Assembly: GCA_030062745.1 (NCBI GenBank)
Contig: CP099844.1
Coordinates: forward strand, 4,431,481-4,495,480
Source of the DNA: Capitulum mitella
Lineage: Eukaryota; Arthropoda; Thecostraca; Pollicipedomorpha; Pollicipedidae
Length of the DNA: 64,000 bases
Reading direction: 5' to 3'
Made by a program: the position numbers and the translations under genes. Shown piece after piece: positions 24,635 to 37,608 of this stretch. A model generated the notes under the pieces. It saw nothing but the letters and a program-made list of their open reading frames with translations. It was not told where the DNA came from and searched no databases. Position 1 is the stretch's first letter. Each line of letters opens with the position of its first letter.

Positions 24635-27600
24635 CACATATCATATATCACTACGTGCCGCCATCCCGGATGCAGTAAGCTTTCGGGCACAGAGTGCCGG
24701 AAGTGTCAAGTGTTTCTCTGCCGCGTTCCTGGAACTGAGTTCAACTGAATTGATTAAAACCTTGAATTGAAAAGAACTTGAGTTGGAACTGGAATTTTTC
24801 GAATTCCACTGCGGGAAGGAAACCGACCGGAGCGTGACGAACCAGACGTAAACCGGACCTGTGTGGCATGTCAAGATCGCCGTCACGCTCCTCAGTTCCA
24901 CAGCGGTAAGCGGGATTCTCCCCAAAAACTTTTTTTTTATTTTTCGTCCCCGATCGTACCTTCATCTGGTTCTGCATAATAGCCGGACTGGAATATAAAA
25001 ATAATTCTCAGTTTATCCCACTATGTGCTGAAACACGGACCTGGGAAAGGAACAGAACTAGATAGTGAGTAATGGTTTCTGAAGAATTAAGGTAAGGAAA
25101 GATTACATCTGAGGTTGCATTGCAATGTTTTTGTGCCCTTAATCTAGGCTTCTTTCAGCATGGAAAATTCAGCCCTTTAAGCTTTTATCCTTGAAGTATA
25201 CTCAAGTATGCAGGACATTGCGCTTTCTCATGTCGAGGAAAGCCGATTGCAAATCCTGTCCCACAGTTCAAATTTTCAACATTTTCCTGCAGTGGCTTAT
25301 TCTCGGATCTCAAGAGGATATAGGACAAATCATTTCCAACCTCAGTAGACTGCTCTCGATTCGGCCAAGGATATGGTGGACCCCATGAAGTGTGTCGCGT
25401 AGTGAAGTGCGAGTGCTATTGGTGGAAAGGTTTGACGTCAAGAAATTAGGTGTAGCAATTGGAAGCTCTGTTTCTCTGACAAATGGACGAAAAACTTATT
25501 AGCGCACGAATTTTGAAAAGATAATTATTGAACGCAGAGAAAGATTAGCACAAGCGAGGTCACCAATAGTAAACTATCACGCCAGGCAGAAAAACTGACC
25601 ACACCCCACCGTTATTTCTTCTTCAGGGCAGACGAGCCTGTGATTAAGAGCAAATGTGACGGCCGTTGCTAACTGTCGTTGGTTGGTAGCCTGCTCGGTA
25701 GGGACGTCGGTCCGCACACACGCTCGAGAGCCGATCGCTGTCAGACGGATGAGCGTGTATTAGCTTGAACGCCGCTCCTTTCTGACGCCTCACGTGACAC
25801 ACACTCGCTGAGGACGAAACACTCCGGAAAAAACCGCGCGAAGGCTCTGCCGCGTTCGAATGGCGCCAAAAGTGGTCACATGTGCAAGGGAGGTTCTGAA
25901 TACATGTATAATCGCGGAGTAAAGGCAATGCAGCTCGTGTAACGAGACTCCATTAGCTAGCAATCTAAACAGCAAAATCGTAAGTTAGCTTTCGTACTGT
26001 TGCTCCTGGCACCTCATACGGCGCCCGAAATTTCAAAATAGCCCTAATTCAACTAATTCAAATCAAATCAAATCAAAACACTGTTACCACCCTGAACCAA
26101 AGGAACTGTAGCCGACTGTGACGTGGTCAGCTGAGTGTATGACGACGGTGACTCTGCGGCTGACTCACCCGGTCGTGACACGAGTCCCGAGACGGAAGCG
26201 CGAGTTCGTCACTCGAGGAGCCACGTCACGACCACCCCCTAAACACGTCCCGGCCGGCCAGCAGAGCTGAGCCGGTGGATGTGCCAGCCGGCCACCCTCT
26301 CCAAACAGTATCGCTCGACCGCTCGACTCAGCCCTCCAGGGAGACTGATTCCGAGTGTCGGCAACTCAAACATTGTTTGTGCAGTGAGCGAGGTCGTTCC
26401 GCGCGTGAACAATGTTTGAGTGAAAACGGCGTTCCCATCACTTTGATTCCACCTGATCGCAGCAAAACCACAGTGTAAATCCAAGCAATTTTGGAGAATT
26501 TTGCATAAAACTCATCGTTATTTCTGCCCGCGTACTCATCTTTCTTCTGGAGTGCCGTGAAGAGATATCTTCTCTGGGTCTGATCACGTCTCTTGGTTCT
26601 CTTGCTATGACAGATCTCTTGGTCTGTCTGAAAATCATCTTTATGTAAAACGAATTTTACATACTTGCTCACCAGTGTGCTCGACTCATTCAAAAAGATC
26701 CGAATAGTTGTAGCGGAAACAAAGGGCACTTACAGTATTGGGCCAATGTACATAGCTTGTTCACCGAAACCTTCCATCCATTTACGCAACCTAAATTTGT
26801 ACGAAGATTGTAGTGGCTGACATCCAAATCAGTTCGTGGCAGCTCACTCGCTTGTCGATAAGCCATTAAAAATGTCCCGCGTGTAATGGGCCAGTTGTAT
26901 AATGTACGACCTCATGGCGCATCGCTGTGAATGCGGGACAGGTTTAGCATAAAAATACGGATATCCAGTCGTGGTTCTGAGTGCTCACCGAAATATTTGA
27001 AAAGATGTCCTGAACAATGACTCAAATGAAACGGCTGAATAATCGTCAGTCTCCCGTTGATTTTCAAAGTAATAAAATAAAAGAAAAGGGTGGCATTCAG
27101 CGGTAAGCCCCCAGATGATTCCTAGGTTGTTTACCCGTTTTCAGAAGCCTATGATGTCACCCTTGTCAGGGAGCTCTGCTTTCCCCTCCCGACAGGCAGC
27201 AGCAGCACGCGCCGCCGCCGGCAGTCGGTTGCTCGGTGTGGGGTCGGGCCACTTCTGGCACGTGACAGGGCGCTGATGGCCAGACGGCGTGATGGTTATC
27301 GGGCCGCTGCGATTCCAGCACGTGGCCTCAGGCACAGATGGTCGCTGGCTGTGTAAACCGAGCTCTGCAGCATCCGATATCGTCTGTCCTTGTGCTAACG
27401 GTTTGGGCCGAGTAGTGCGCTGCGGTTCTTCACAGGTCGCAGCTGCGTTTATTCGCCACGAGGTAAGCGTGTTGAACACCTAGACAGAAATAAAAAAGCT
27501 CAACGTAGCGTTTGTTGGTAAAAGCCATTATGTCTGTCATTTGATCGGGCTCTCCTACAAGGAAATTTACAACATGTAAAATATCAGTTAAGGTATTCAT

Positions 27601-28112
27601 GACGTGGGGTAGACGTCGTGATCAAGCTATCGATTGTCTTATGCTGTGTGGATGGTCACTCGGCTTAGATAAATGAACTTCTTATGACTAGTGTACGTTT
27701 AAAATATAAACCATTTACTTTTTACCGCGAATATATTTCATCTATAGTTAGTGGGCCTCTGCCGGCCGTGGTGCCTTATAACAGACATCTGCACAAAATC
27801 GGCCGGCCGCGAAAGCATGAGACTTTAGCATGAAAATAAAAATGTCATACTGGGCCCAGGGAACACTAGGCTTTCAAATGGGATGAGCGAACGAAGCAAG
27901 CGAACGCAGTCACAGAACTATGGGCAAACCAACACGCAACACGGCTGGTTTGGGGTCAACATCGAAGCTTTGTATCGCACGTAGACCTGTGCACCCGCTT
28001 AGTACCAGTATTACTTCCGCAGATAAGTAAGAAATTCCTGAAAGTCATATTACCATTCACACAATGGCACACTTACACAGTGAACAATGACGCATTATGA
28101 GTTACGAAAATC
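24635..28112. other. Non-coding stretch between hAT element and SINE head
   Basis: No gene was recognised. It includes the 26.36-kb hairpin, a CpG-rich patch at about 26100-26300 and a GC-rich patch at 27140-27440 with two CACGTG boxes. A TGTCCCGC/GCGGGACA inverted repeat lies at 26873-26940. Confidence 0.5.
26364..26421. repeat. 58-nt hairpin with perfect 14-bp base stem
   Basis: ACTCAAACATTGTT (26364-26377) is exactly complementary to 26408-26421. As RNA the pairing can continue through five more pairs using wobbles and a terminal GAGCG/CGTTC stem. No known miRNA was recognised. Confidence 0.8.
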
Positions 28113-28190
28113 CCCCCGCGGCCGGCAGGGCTGGAACCCGCGCTTCCGGATTCAGTCATTCACCGTAACCACTGGGCCACGACCACCAGC
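28113..28190 (-). repeat. tRNA-derived SINE head or tRNA-Ser-like pseudogene
   Basis: On the minus strand there is an A-box-like TGGCCCAGTGG (28169-28179) and a B-box-like GGGTTCCAGCC (28129-28139) at tRNA spacing. They are joined by GACTGAATCC, reminiscent of a tRNA-Ser anticodon arm, and the ends can partly pair. Box B departs from GGTTCGANTCC and the arms are imperfect, so it is not a working tRNA. No poly(A) or simple-repeat tail was recognised, and the SINE body limits are unknown. Confidence 0.55.
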
Positions 28191-31100
28191 AAGTAGAGGC
28201 TGTCTGACATGGGATCAGTCAGTAAAATGCATATATCGCCAGGCTACATATATCGCCAGACCTGAATGTCAGAGGGGTACATCTCAGCGCGTGCTAAGAT
28301 ATACTCCTCTGTACACCTCAGTACATCTCCCGGATACACCACCCTGAAGCTACTGGTACGCAAAACAGCCTCTGATATCGAACGGCACGTATCACGTGTC
28401 CCTGCCTGCCAATTTTCAGTCTCTCAGCTTTTGTGGTTTGCGGCAAAGAAGAAGGGGTGTTAATCGTGCACCCCCGTTTCGGCCTGAATCCATCGAAATT
28501 GATCATCCAGCTACCCGTACGCCTTACCAAGCTATCATCGCACCAAACTGCGCCGTTTGCGTCCCGGCAACTGGCCCATTAAAACGCTGATGAAAAAGAG
28601 GCGCACGCACGATGCACATGACCCGTTGCACCCTCCCCACCATATGAGGTACAGTTAGATAGCCTTAGTGCTGGTCTCTCTACCCATCAAATGTCAGCCC
28701 ACTAGGTCATTGCTGACGACACTCGGGGGTCCCCGGGTCCAAATCGAAACAGTGCCTGTGGATCGCCACGTGGACGCAGGTAGCTGCTAACGACTAAAGC
28801 ACGCAGCCATAAGCGGGGCCCATGTTGTCATTAAGTCTTGAGTCAACAGCACCCGCCGTCTGACCTGTGCCCGTGATCAACTGAATTCGGCAGAGGTTTG
28901 GTTCGCACCCCGTGGCTCATGACACGTCACAAATTGCTTTGAAACCTACACCACGTCCACCGAATCGACGCACCCGGAGATACCACTTGTGTCGCGAGCG
29001 GCTGGCGCGTTCGGGCGCTAGAGGCTCCGAAGCTGAACGCGCAAACACACTTACACACAAACACCTCGATCTGAGCTTTTCTGGGCGACCGCCATGTAGG
29101 GAATCTCACTCGCTAAACTCGTGCAAAGCACGCTTTCAATTCCTTTAATTTTGGGCCGGTGAAAACCAAAGTTTTGAATGTTTTCTTTTTATTTAAAAAA
29201 ATGACTCGAAACGTCTTTCTATGGGAATGTTAATAACCTCGAACGACCTAACGGAAATGACTTGAGAAGATTCCTTAGGTTGCTCCTTTGGAGGAAAATA
29301 GAAAAAGGGTAAATCTTGAATTGAATAGATTGCCATGCATCGGCCGACTTTGTGCAGACGTCTCTCATCAGAAGGCTTGGCTGGCCGAGACTCAATGACT
29401 GTAGATGAAATGAAGTCGCGGTAGAAGTGAGTGTTAAACGTGCATCAGTTACAAGAAGTTCTTTAATTCGAGTGGCCAGCCATGCATCACTGGACCATCG
29501 GCAACTTGCTCACGACGACTGTCTCATACCATACGTGTCCCAAATAATTGAAATTAAAATGCACGATTTTCGGCCCCATATCATCGATTTCACATGTCAT
29601 TCGTGTTAAGCCTATTCCCGTGCCCATAGCGTCAGGCCGCATTTCCGTATGGGGGGCTTATTCCCCCTCTGAGATCTGGAAAACTACCCATCCGATCTCA
29701 TTGCAACAAACTACAATCGATTTGCCATGACGCAAACTATATGTAAGTACATGCAAACTACGCAACACAAACAGCATGTCGCTTCATGTTATAAAGTATT
29801 AAAGGAAGTTTCGAAAATCTTGAAAGGGGTTGTGAGGAGAGTAACAAAGTCAGAATGAGAGATATTTTTTATGTTATAACTTCGTTGCTTATAGACCGAT
29901 TTTGACAAAAATGACAAGAAGGCAAGAAAAAATGGCGTAATCGATGGGACTTTTCCCATTGGCCCATCAAAAGTTCGGAAATTTCAGGAAATTTGGAGGC
30001 GTTCACAGGGTTTGTAAAATGGATGGACTTTTTCGGCTGAATTAACATAAAAGTTCAAAGCATTTTTCATTGCATTTACTGGTCATGGTATACTTAAGCA
30101 GCACAAATTGTGTCACATGTTTTTGTATAATGCTGTCATAGGCAGCGACGGTGGCATGAAAGCGAAATTGTCATGACGACATGCTCATCAGGATGACTTC
30201 CGATCTTTGCCCTTAAAAGATCTGAAATGACCTCGGAGTCACATGGAAAGACCTTGGGTTTATTTCAGATGTTTGAAAATGTTTCCAGTCATCTAAAAGC
30301 ACAATATATCTCAAAATTCCCATTTATGGCCATTGTGATATACTATACGCGCACGAACCTTTTAGGTCATAGCTCCGTAACCCAACCTGATATCAAGCTA
30401 AAATGTAAAACGCATTTAAAGCGCCTTGTTCTAAGTCATAAACATATTCCCGATTTTGCATCTTGCAAATTAACTTCAAAGTATTTCATAACACAAAATT
30501 TTGACTTTTCACCTAGACCTGACCTAGTGAAGAGACCTCGGATTAACAAAATGCTTTCGAATGTTTGTCAAGTTATTAACCTATACTTTTGCATAAGTTT
30601 GAAGTTCTATTCTAAAACTCCATTTCTGGCAGCCATTTTCTACCTTCAGCAGTGCCCAAAATAGCCTGAGGTACCGTAAAAAAAATGCGACTTGGCTCCG
30701 CCCCCTAACAAAATGAAATTACAAAAATTTGGCATAATACGCAGAAAACAGCTAAGAAAAGTAAGCAAGCTTCGTGAAGCTGCTCCAGAAACCCTGTAAA
30801 TGGCAAGCAAAAAAAAAAAACGGGGGGGTTTCCAAAGCCCCCTATCAAGGAATGGGTTTAAGGTCTTTTGAGATGATTCAGGTTCTCAAATAAGTGCATC
30901 TCTTGCTCATTTTAAAACCCTATTTCGGGTTTCAGCATAACATAAGCATGGGGCACGTAAAAGACATTTCCCGATGCACTAATATTGTTGACCATAGCAG
31001 TGCAATTGCAGAGCTATCTGTGAATTTGATTCAAGCAAACCAGCATTCAGAGTTCTAGATCCATCGCTTGTTTTGGCGCAGTTCGCTCACGTTGCTCGCT

Positions 31101-34100
31101 CATTCTGTCTGAATGATGAAGTGTCTTAAAATGTAAATTGCTTCAATAACCTGCGAAGTTGCCTCCATCTACACTCCGTGGGCATTCTTCGAACAAGCCG
31201 TCGATCGAGAGGCTACCGTAGAACTGGCCGGTTGTTAAAGTACTAGATAATGGTTTTAGGGTAGTTTATAGGCCCACCGAGCAATGTAGTTGTTTAGATC
31301 AACATACACATGTACAATTTTTAGTCTCCTGTGAAAGACATGCGACGTGAGTTTTCTCACGTGATTTGCTGTAGGTTCTTTTGAGATGATTTATGTTCCC
31401 GGGAAGGTTGCATATGGTCTTGATTTCCACGTAATTTTTCCGCTGATTCTCCTATAATGTTACGTGCCTAAATTTTGTCTACGCACTGGCTAATTTTAGA
31501 AAACTTCTTCGGGCACCAAGACTGTTGATTAAAGGATCGTAATACGAGAGTTGTCTGCGAATTACGATTAAGCAAGCAAGCAAGCAGGAATTCAAAACTC
31601 TGGTGTTCATGAATTGCTTGAGTGCGTTCGCCTGTTCGCCCCGTTTGAATAGTTCACAGTGTAAAACTTAATGAGCCTCTGCGTGAAAAATAGATGTGCA
31701 TGAAAATTCACAACGTAGAAGTTAATTGCCTACTACCATTAAAAACATATGTGCTTGAAAATAACGAAACAAGAAGGTTTCGACACGTAATTCAGTTCCA
31801 GATATGCCAATGAGCGTAATCTTGTTTTAGGCGTTAATGCATAAAACTGAACTCAAATGTAGGGATCTTAAGTGTTCAATAAAACGCATACTCCTGGCTT
31901 AGGAAATTGTGACATCACATGTACGCAGGTGGTGTGCAAAGTGACATCAAATACGATTTGTCTCGTCCTTGTCGTTTTGCAGTCCACTTAAGGTTAGAAT
32001 TTTTCACCGCGGCTCTATTTACGTGTTGGTCAGATTTTGTAAGCTGTTGGTGGTAGTCTGTCTTATCGCTCTTGCATCGCAAGAAGATTTTTACACTCAT
32101 ATGACTCGTCTTCCCACATGGAACTGCATTACAAATGCTGCGGGACCACCGGACTGAGCACTGCTCATGCCTGCACACATGTATGGAATATTTTGATTTG
32201 ATTTTCGTCGGTATCCTTTGAATGGTGGCCTCAGGTTAGACGCTTTTCGAACCCATGCCACCATATTCAAAGCTGCAAGCTATCACCAGTTGTAAAAAAT
32301 AACTTGGAAAGAGTGTGCGCTCCCACGTCCGGGCCTCTCCATCCATTCTCCGGGCTATATGTGGAGTCACTGTTGAATTTGTCCCAATGTGGTGTTTTTG
32401 GAGACTGGTTTTCAAGATGAAACAAAGTATTGGAAATGGACTAGAAAACCAAGAAACAGAAATATAAATTAGATGGTAAAATCTACATTTTAGAACCTGG
32501 TATTGGTCAAAGTCTTGCCAGAAGTTCATTGGCCGGATAATGAACTAGTATGTGATTGATAGCCAGACTGGTAAATGGCGAAAAAGCAGTTTCTTGCGTG
32601 TATTTCTCACCTTAATTATTTGTATCTTTTGTAATATTTCATTATTATATGTATTTCTAACGGGGACGTTCATGCAAAATGTTTTCAGTTAGAACAGGGG
32701 GAATATGTGTAGCAGTTGTTTTTAAGACCAACTTGATCGTAAAATCGTTAACCGGCTCGTGCAAGTAACTGACTCATGAACGTTCCAAGACTTCATCAAA
32801 GCCCGTCGTTACCGTTATTCCAAGCCGATTAGCATTTTTCACAGCTTCGTGGCGGTCTCACTGCTTGAAACCAAATGATCCATTTCGAACATCTACAGTG
32901 GACAGGTCTCCTCGACCGGTGGTGTCTGCTCGTCTGACGGTCACGTGCGCTCGTGCAAATCGGGTTTCGCCGATGACGTTACAGATAAATTCTCCGGGCT
33001 GCTGAGACGGCTGCCGGACACGGCTGGGTAACCATCAGCGTCCCATCAGGCGGCGCTGCCGCCGCCGGCCGTCCCTCTATCCTGGTTATTACCGGCGCCG
33101 TGCACGTATCAGATGGTGATCGCCGCGCCCCTGGGCCGGAGCCGGCCCTGCAGGACTGCAGTTTTCAGATATGTCTCGTTATGCGCTTCAGGTAACGTCT
33201 TGAACGCTGTGCAGACAACATGGCGGCTATGATCAAGGCACAGAACAGAACCGCTTGCACACTAGCAAGAGAGGTGCCGCAGAAAACCTAATTCTCACAA
33301 AAACAAATAAGTGCCAGACTAAAACACAGCAGTTTGCTTGCCCATATCAATCTGCAAGAAATGCTTCATATTTTAGAAGGCATGTGACTCTTTGAGCGGG
33401 AACATGCTTTTGGGTGACTTGAACGATTCCCACAAAAGGAGAACGGCCGAATTACTTATGCTGATACCAGTGAGAAAGGACGCTTTCTTATCTCAGTGTC
33501 TTTTGTAGGTAATTAGAAACTACGGACTTGTTATCTAGACGTGTGATGGTTTTTTTGACAGAAGCGTCAAGACATGGCTGCACGTTTGAAAGAATTACGA
33601 TGACGTTTGGTTCTCTGCCAAGAAATTGATATTCAACTTCGGAGCTGATTAGTAATTTTATGCCTGAGATAATCCCGAAATGGCCTAGGAAAGTAATGGT
33701 GTGAGATAACAAGCAAATGGTCGGGGTGATGACAAATTGTAGGTAAGAAAGAGGTGTTTTAGGCGTAAAATCAAGACTCGTATCTCTTTAATCTTCGGGG
33801 TTATATAAATCCTCGGAGATTTTCCGTAAAACGATTACTTTGGCGCTATTCTTTTGAAGAGTATACCGTTGTGTGCATGAGACCGCCGCATTCGAAAGTT
33901 TAAAAATAAAGATGCAAACCAGAGCGTCATCTGATGGAACTCTATGACAGCAAAATTTGAATTTAAAGCGAATATTGTATCGTGGTCAACTTTTGACAAA
34001 TATGCTTGGTGTCTCAAAAAATGTCGTTGCTGAGGTTCCCAATGCAATGTCTCTGACAAATCTCTAGCAGCTAAAAAATAGTGAGTTAAAAACTATATCC

Positions 34101-35919
34101 GCTACACATCCGCCGATATGGCGCAATGCGGGCCTGCGTCTCGTCCCTTTCGTGACGTCATGCAACAGCGGCCTATTGCACGGCTAACAGGACAAGAGAA
34201 AACCGTGGAAAATCGTTTAGAAACACCGCAAGAGTATAATTTTTTAAGTTAGTTTATGTTACCAATCGAAATCTGGGACTAAAAGTTGCAAGTTGGATCC
34301 CTGAACTCAAAACACGTGTTAAAGATGTTATTTCCTTCCAATAATTCCGTTCAATGACCGTAACTTCCCTAGTTGAACTCTTAAACATGTCATGTCCTCT
34401 GTTGTCACCATAAATGCTCTCTACACTGCTATGCACAGCCTTTGCTGTAATATTCTCATATTATTTTATTTTACTGCTTTTCATTTAATCCCTGTTTTAA
34501 TGACTCCCATACTATTATCCGTGTTGAACAGAGTCTGTTCCACGAACTCCGAACCCCACACCATGTTGCGCAATTCCAGGGGAACGGTAGAATTTGTAGC
34601 GATCTTTTGACATACCGTAAATATAAACTCGGCTACTATAATCAGTTGGACATACATAGGTCAGTTGCCAGATGGCCCTCGGGCCACATATCTCATGCAG
34701 AACTGACGAGGACCCGGTGTGCTGGGGTAGGGAGACGCACGCTCTACCAGTGGAATTCCATAACAATCCAGATCATCCCTATCGCTCGTGTGGACTTTTA
34801 TTGCTATAAGTGCATAAGACTACGCTTTCATGAAAACAGGAGTAAGTGCTCGCAAACGCCATACGTCGAAGACAAGTTGACGAATCTTAACCTGGAAGAT
34901 GCATTGTGGGGCGCATGAGGGAGGCCTTCTACGTTTGTCTCTAAGCAAGTTTAAACGTTAGGAGCACCAATAATACCGTCCGTTGCCATTACTGAGCGGT
35001 CTCCAAAACACCCATGAAAATAATGAAGAGCAAAAAGCTCACTCTCGGAGTGGCTCTGCAGGCGAAGCAGCTTGCAGTATTTTACTGGGGATGCAAATGA
35101 ATAAAATTTAAAGAATTTTGGTACCTTCTCGCGAAATCTTCATAATTCCTGTCCAGTGATTGCAAAGTTGATAACCTCCAGAAAGCGCAACGGCCGGGTC
35201 GGAGCGAGATTAATTTGACTTTTTCTGCTAACTGAAGAGAGGTTCGCTCGGCCTAAAGCTTCGCTCGCAATGAATCATACTTGTTTAAATCTGGACTTTA
35301 ATGGTGAAGAACTGCGCTGCTTGAAACCCCATTTTCGCTTATTTTTGCGGTCGTTAACCGGAATGCATTTTAATTCCCAGGTCGGCCAGTACCTTGACAC
35401 AAGAAATGACCTAACGATCCTCAACTTCACGGCTCCGAGTGGCCATGGCTCCACGCCTTTGTGGCAGATGGAAGCCGTTCAACAAATGGAGCGGCACTAA
35501 CGGCACCATGAATGGAGCTGTGGCTTAGCTAGCTCTAAGAGGGGCGGTGAGCGAAGCTGGGCATTGGCGCGGCCGTTCGGTGGGACGGCGAGCCCGACTC
35601 TCTCCCTGTGTGTGCTTCTCTCGTCGTTCACGCTCCGTCCTTTACCGGCCTGTCGTCAGCTCGGGTAACGCGTCACGATCTCAGGCCAACGCGCTTTGAG
35701 GCCGGGCCAAACAGCATTATGCTTCATTGGTTAAAAATTGCCGTCGACTGCTGCCTGGCGTCCGGTGGTGTGTAAATCAGCGTAACGTCACGAGCAAGCA
35801 TCAATGGACGGCTGAAATATGTCCCCAGAGCCTCCGGAGGTTACAGTTGAATGGCTGCCTCTAGCCAGGAACTTACATGGTGACAAGATCACTGAGGACG
35901 TCATCACTTCGGGAAGAAA
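28191..35919. other. Long non-coding stretch; CpG-rich patch at 32.92-33.17 kb
   Basis: No gene was recognised. About 30180-30690 resembles the dispersed TGACCT-rich family, with a G-run/C-run hairpin at 30821-30844. The patch 32920-33170 is CpG-rich with GATA- and E-box-like words and may be regulatory. Other frames are short and unconvincing. Confidence 0.5.
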
Positions 35920-36225
35920 GTCCCCACCGGTCATTGCCCGGGAATTTCACGATACGGTGGCGGGGGACCCGAAAATCCACTGTGCAGTGACAGGAGGGTC
36001 TCCACCGGTTACTGCCGCGGATTTTACTGCTCATTAACAGGAGATTCTTCACTGATCACTGCCCTGGATTCCACTGCACAGTGACAGAACAGTCTCTAAC
36101 GGCCACGGTTTCACTGTACAGTGATAGGAGAGTCTCCATTGGTCACTGCCCCGGTCTCTACCGGTCACCAAACCAGATTTTTAGGCAAATTAACAGCTGG
36201 AAGTCTCCACCGGTCACTGCCCCAG
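35920..36225 (+). repeat. Irregular minisatellite, GTCTCCACCGGTCACTGCCCC-type anchor
   Basis: Seven diverged copies of an approximately 21-bp anchor occur at about 35920, 35998, 36043, 36092, 36132, 36153 and 36202. Between them are variants of a second motif, CACTGTACAGTGACAGGAG. Spacing varies from about 20 to 78 bp, so it is a higher-order or heavily deleted tandem array. Confidence 0.75.
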
Positions 36226-37569
36226 TAAAAATTACTTCGCTCATGTAACGGACAGCAAAACTCTGCTGTGCGTCAAACCTCGAAGCACATTCTTGACACA
36301 AAATAAATGAAAATTTGGAAATCCAGCGGTTTTGGTATTAGCTATAGCTAGTAATTGACTTTCTGAATTTAAAAGGCGGACTTTCGTAGTTAATTACTGG
36401 TTTCACGTGTAATTTGACTGCAGTCATTTTGTTTCCTTTGCTAGGATAAGCAATCTAAGGCACTGAATAAACAACATTTCGTTTGACTGGAGTTAAAACG
36501 GAAAACATGTCAATGCTTAACTATCCTGTACACAAATGACCATTGCAGCTGCAGTTTAACATTCGCAAAATAACGATTTTTTCACAGAAATCATGACTAT
36601 AGAAAAGGCCGCATGTTTGATCTCAGGATTTTTTTTAGTAATAATCCCCCGCCCGTTCGTTATTGGGTAGGCAGGAGCGTCCTTCCACGCCCATGTGACC
36701 CAGTTACGTTAAATACCATGATTTCTACATTACTTCAAGAATCACTTCGCGCCACACCACTCCCCGCTATTCTTTTTTCCTAAATCTACTCCCGCCACCA
36801 ACGATAACTAGTGTAGGGCCTCGTAAACCGGGCAAACAGGTAGCAAGCTAGAAACGCCGCCCGGTTCGCGAGGAATACCATGTTTGGGAGTTAGATGGGG
36901 TTAGTTAAAAATAACTTCAAGAGATGCGTAACACAAATCAGACTGAGGTCCTCTAGTTTGCTCATCGCCCCCCCCCCCCCCTCACTCCGACACACCACCC
37001 GCAGTTGATGCAGATGAGCTCCGTTTTTATATTTCAATGTCTTCTAAGCGCATTAGGAATCTGTAAGCACCCCCTAGCTGAGCTGCGCAATACGTTTCGG
37101 TGGTCAGCCTGTAGGAGCAGGCGACACCTGTCGTTTCCGGAGAGATCGCGTACAACAGTAGGACGGGTTAGTCACAGGTCCATGACGTCTGACTTGCACT
37201 ATCACTCACCAAGGCGAGGCCGGTGGTGGCAGTGCTTACCCCCACCGGCTCCACTTACTCCGCGTAAACCCCTGTAAATCGTGAGGTTCGTCACCGGATC
37301 GCTGACGTCACGTCGACCGAGTCGGCGAATCACGAGCCGCTAACTGACCGCACTCAGGCGGTCCACGATTTACAGCACGGGCAGCAGGCACGGCCATCGC
37401 AGCCGCCATCTGACGGCCGACCGGTCCAGCAAGCCGGCCTCCGTGCCGGAAGCGCGGCTCTTCCGCCGCCGGACGCGCTCCTTAAGAAGCACGTCCTCCG
37501 CCCTCGGAACGCCGGGAATCAGTCACGTCTTTGGTCCAGCCGTAGCCTTGTGCACGGGCTGTGTGTTTC

Positions 37570-37571
<2 letters not shown>

Positions 37572-37607
<36 letters not shown>
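37572..37607. repeat. (GA)n microsatellite
   Basis: A pure GA run of about 36 bp at the edge of a CpG-rich tract. Confidence 0.95.

Positions 37608-37608
<1 letters not shown>

Noticed and set aside
28880-28920. B-box-like GGTTCGCACCCC
   Set aside because: No matching A-box or cloverleaf upstream; isolated word.
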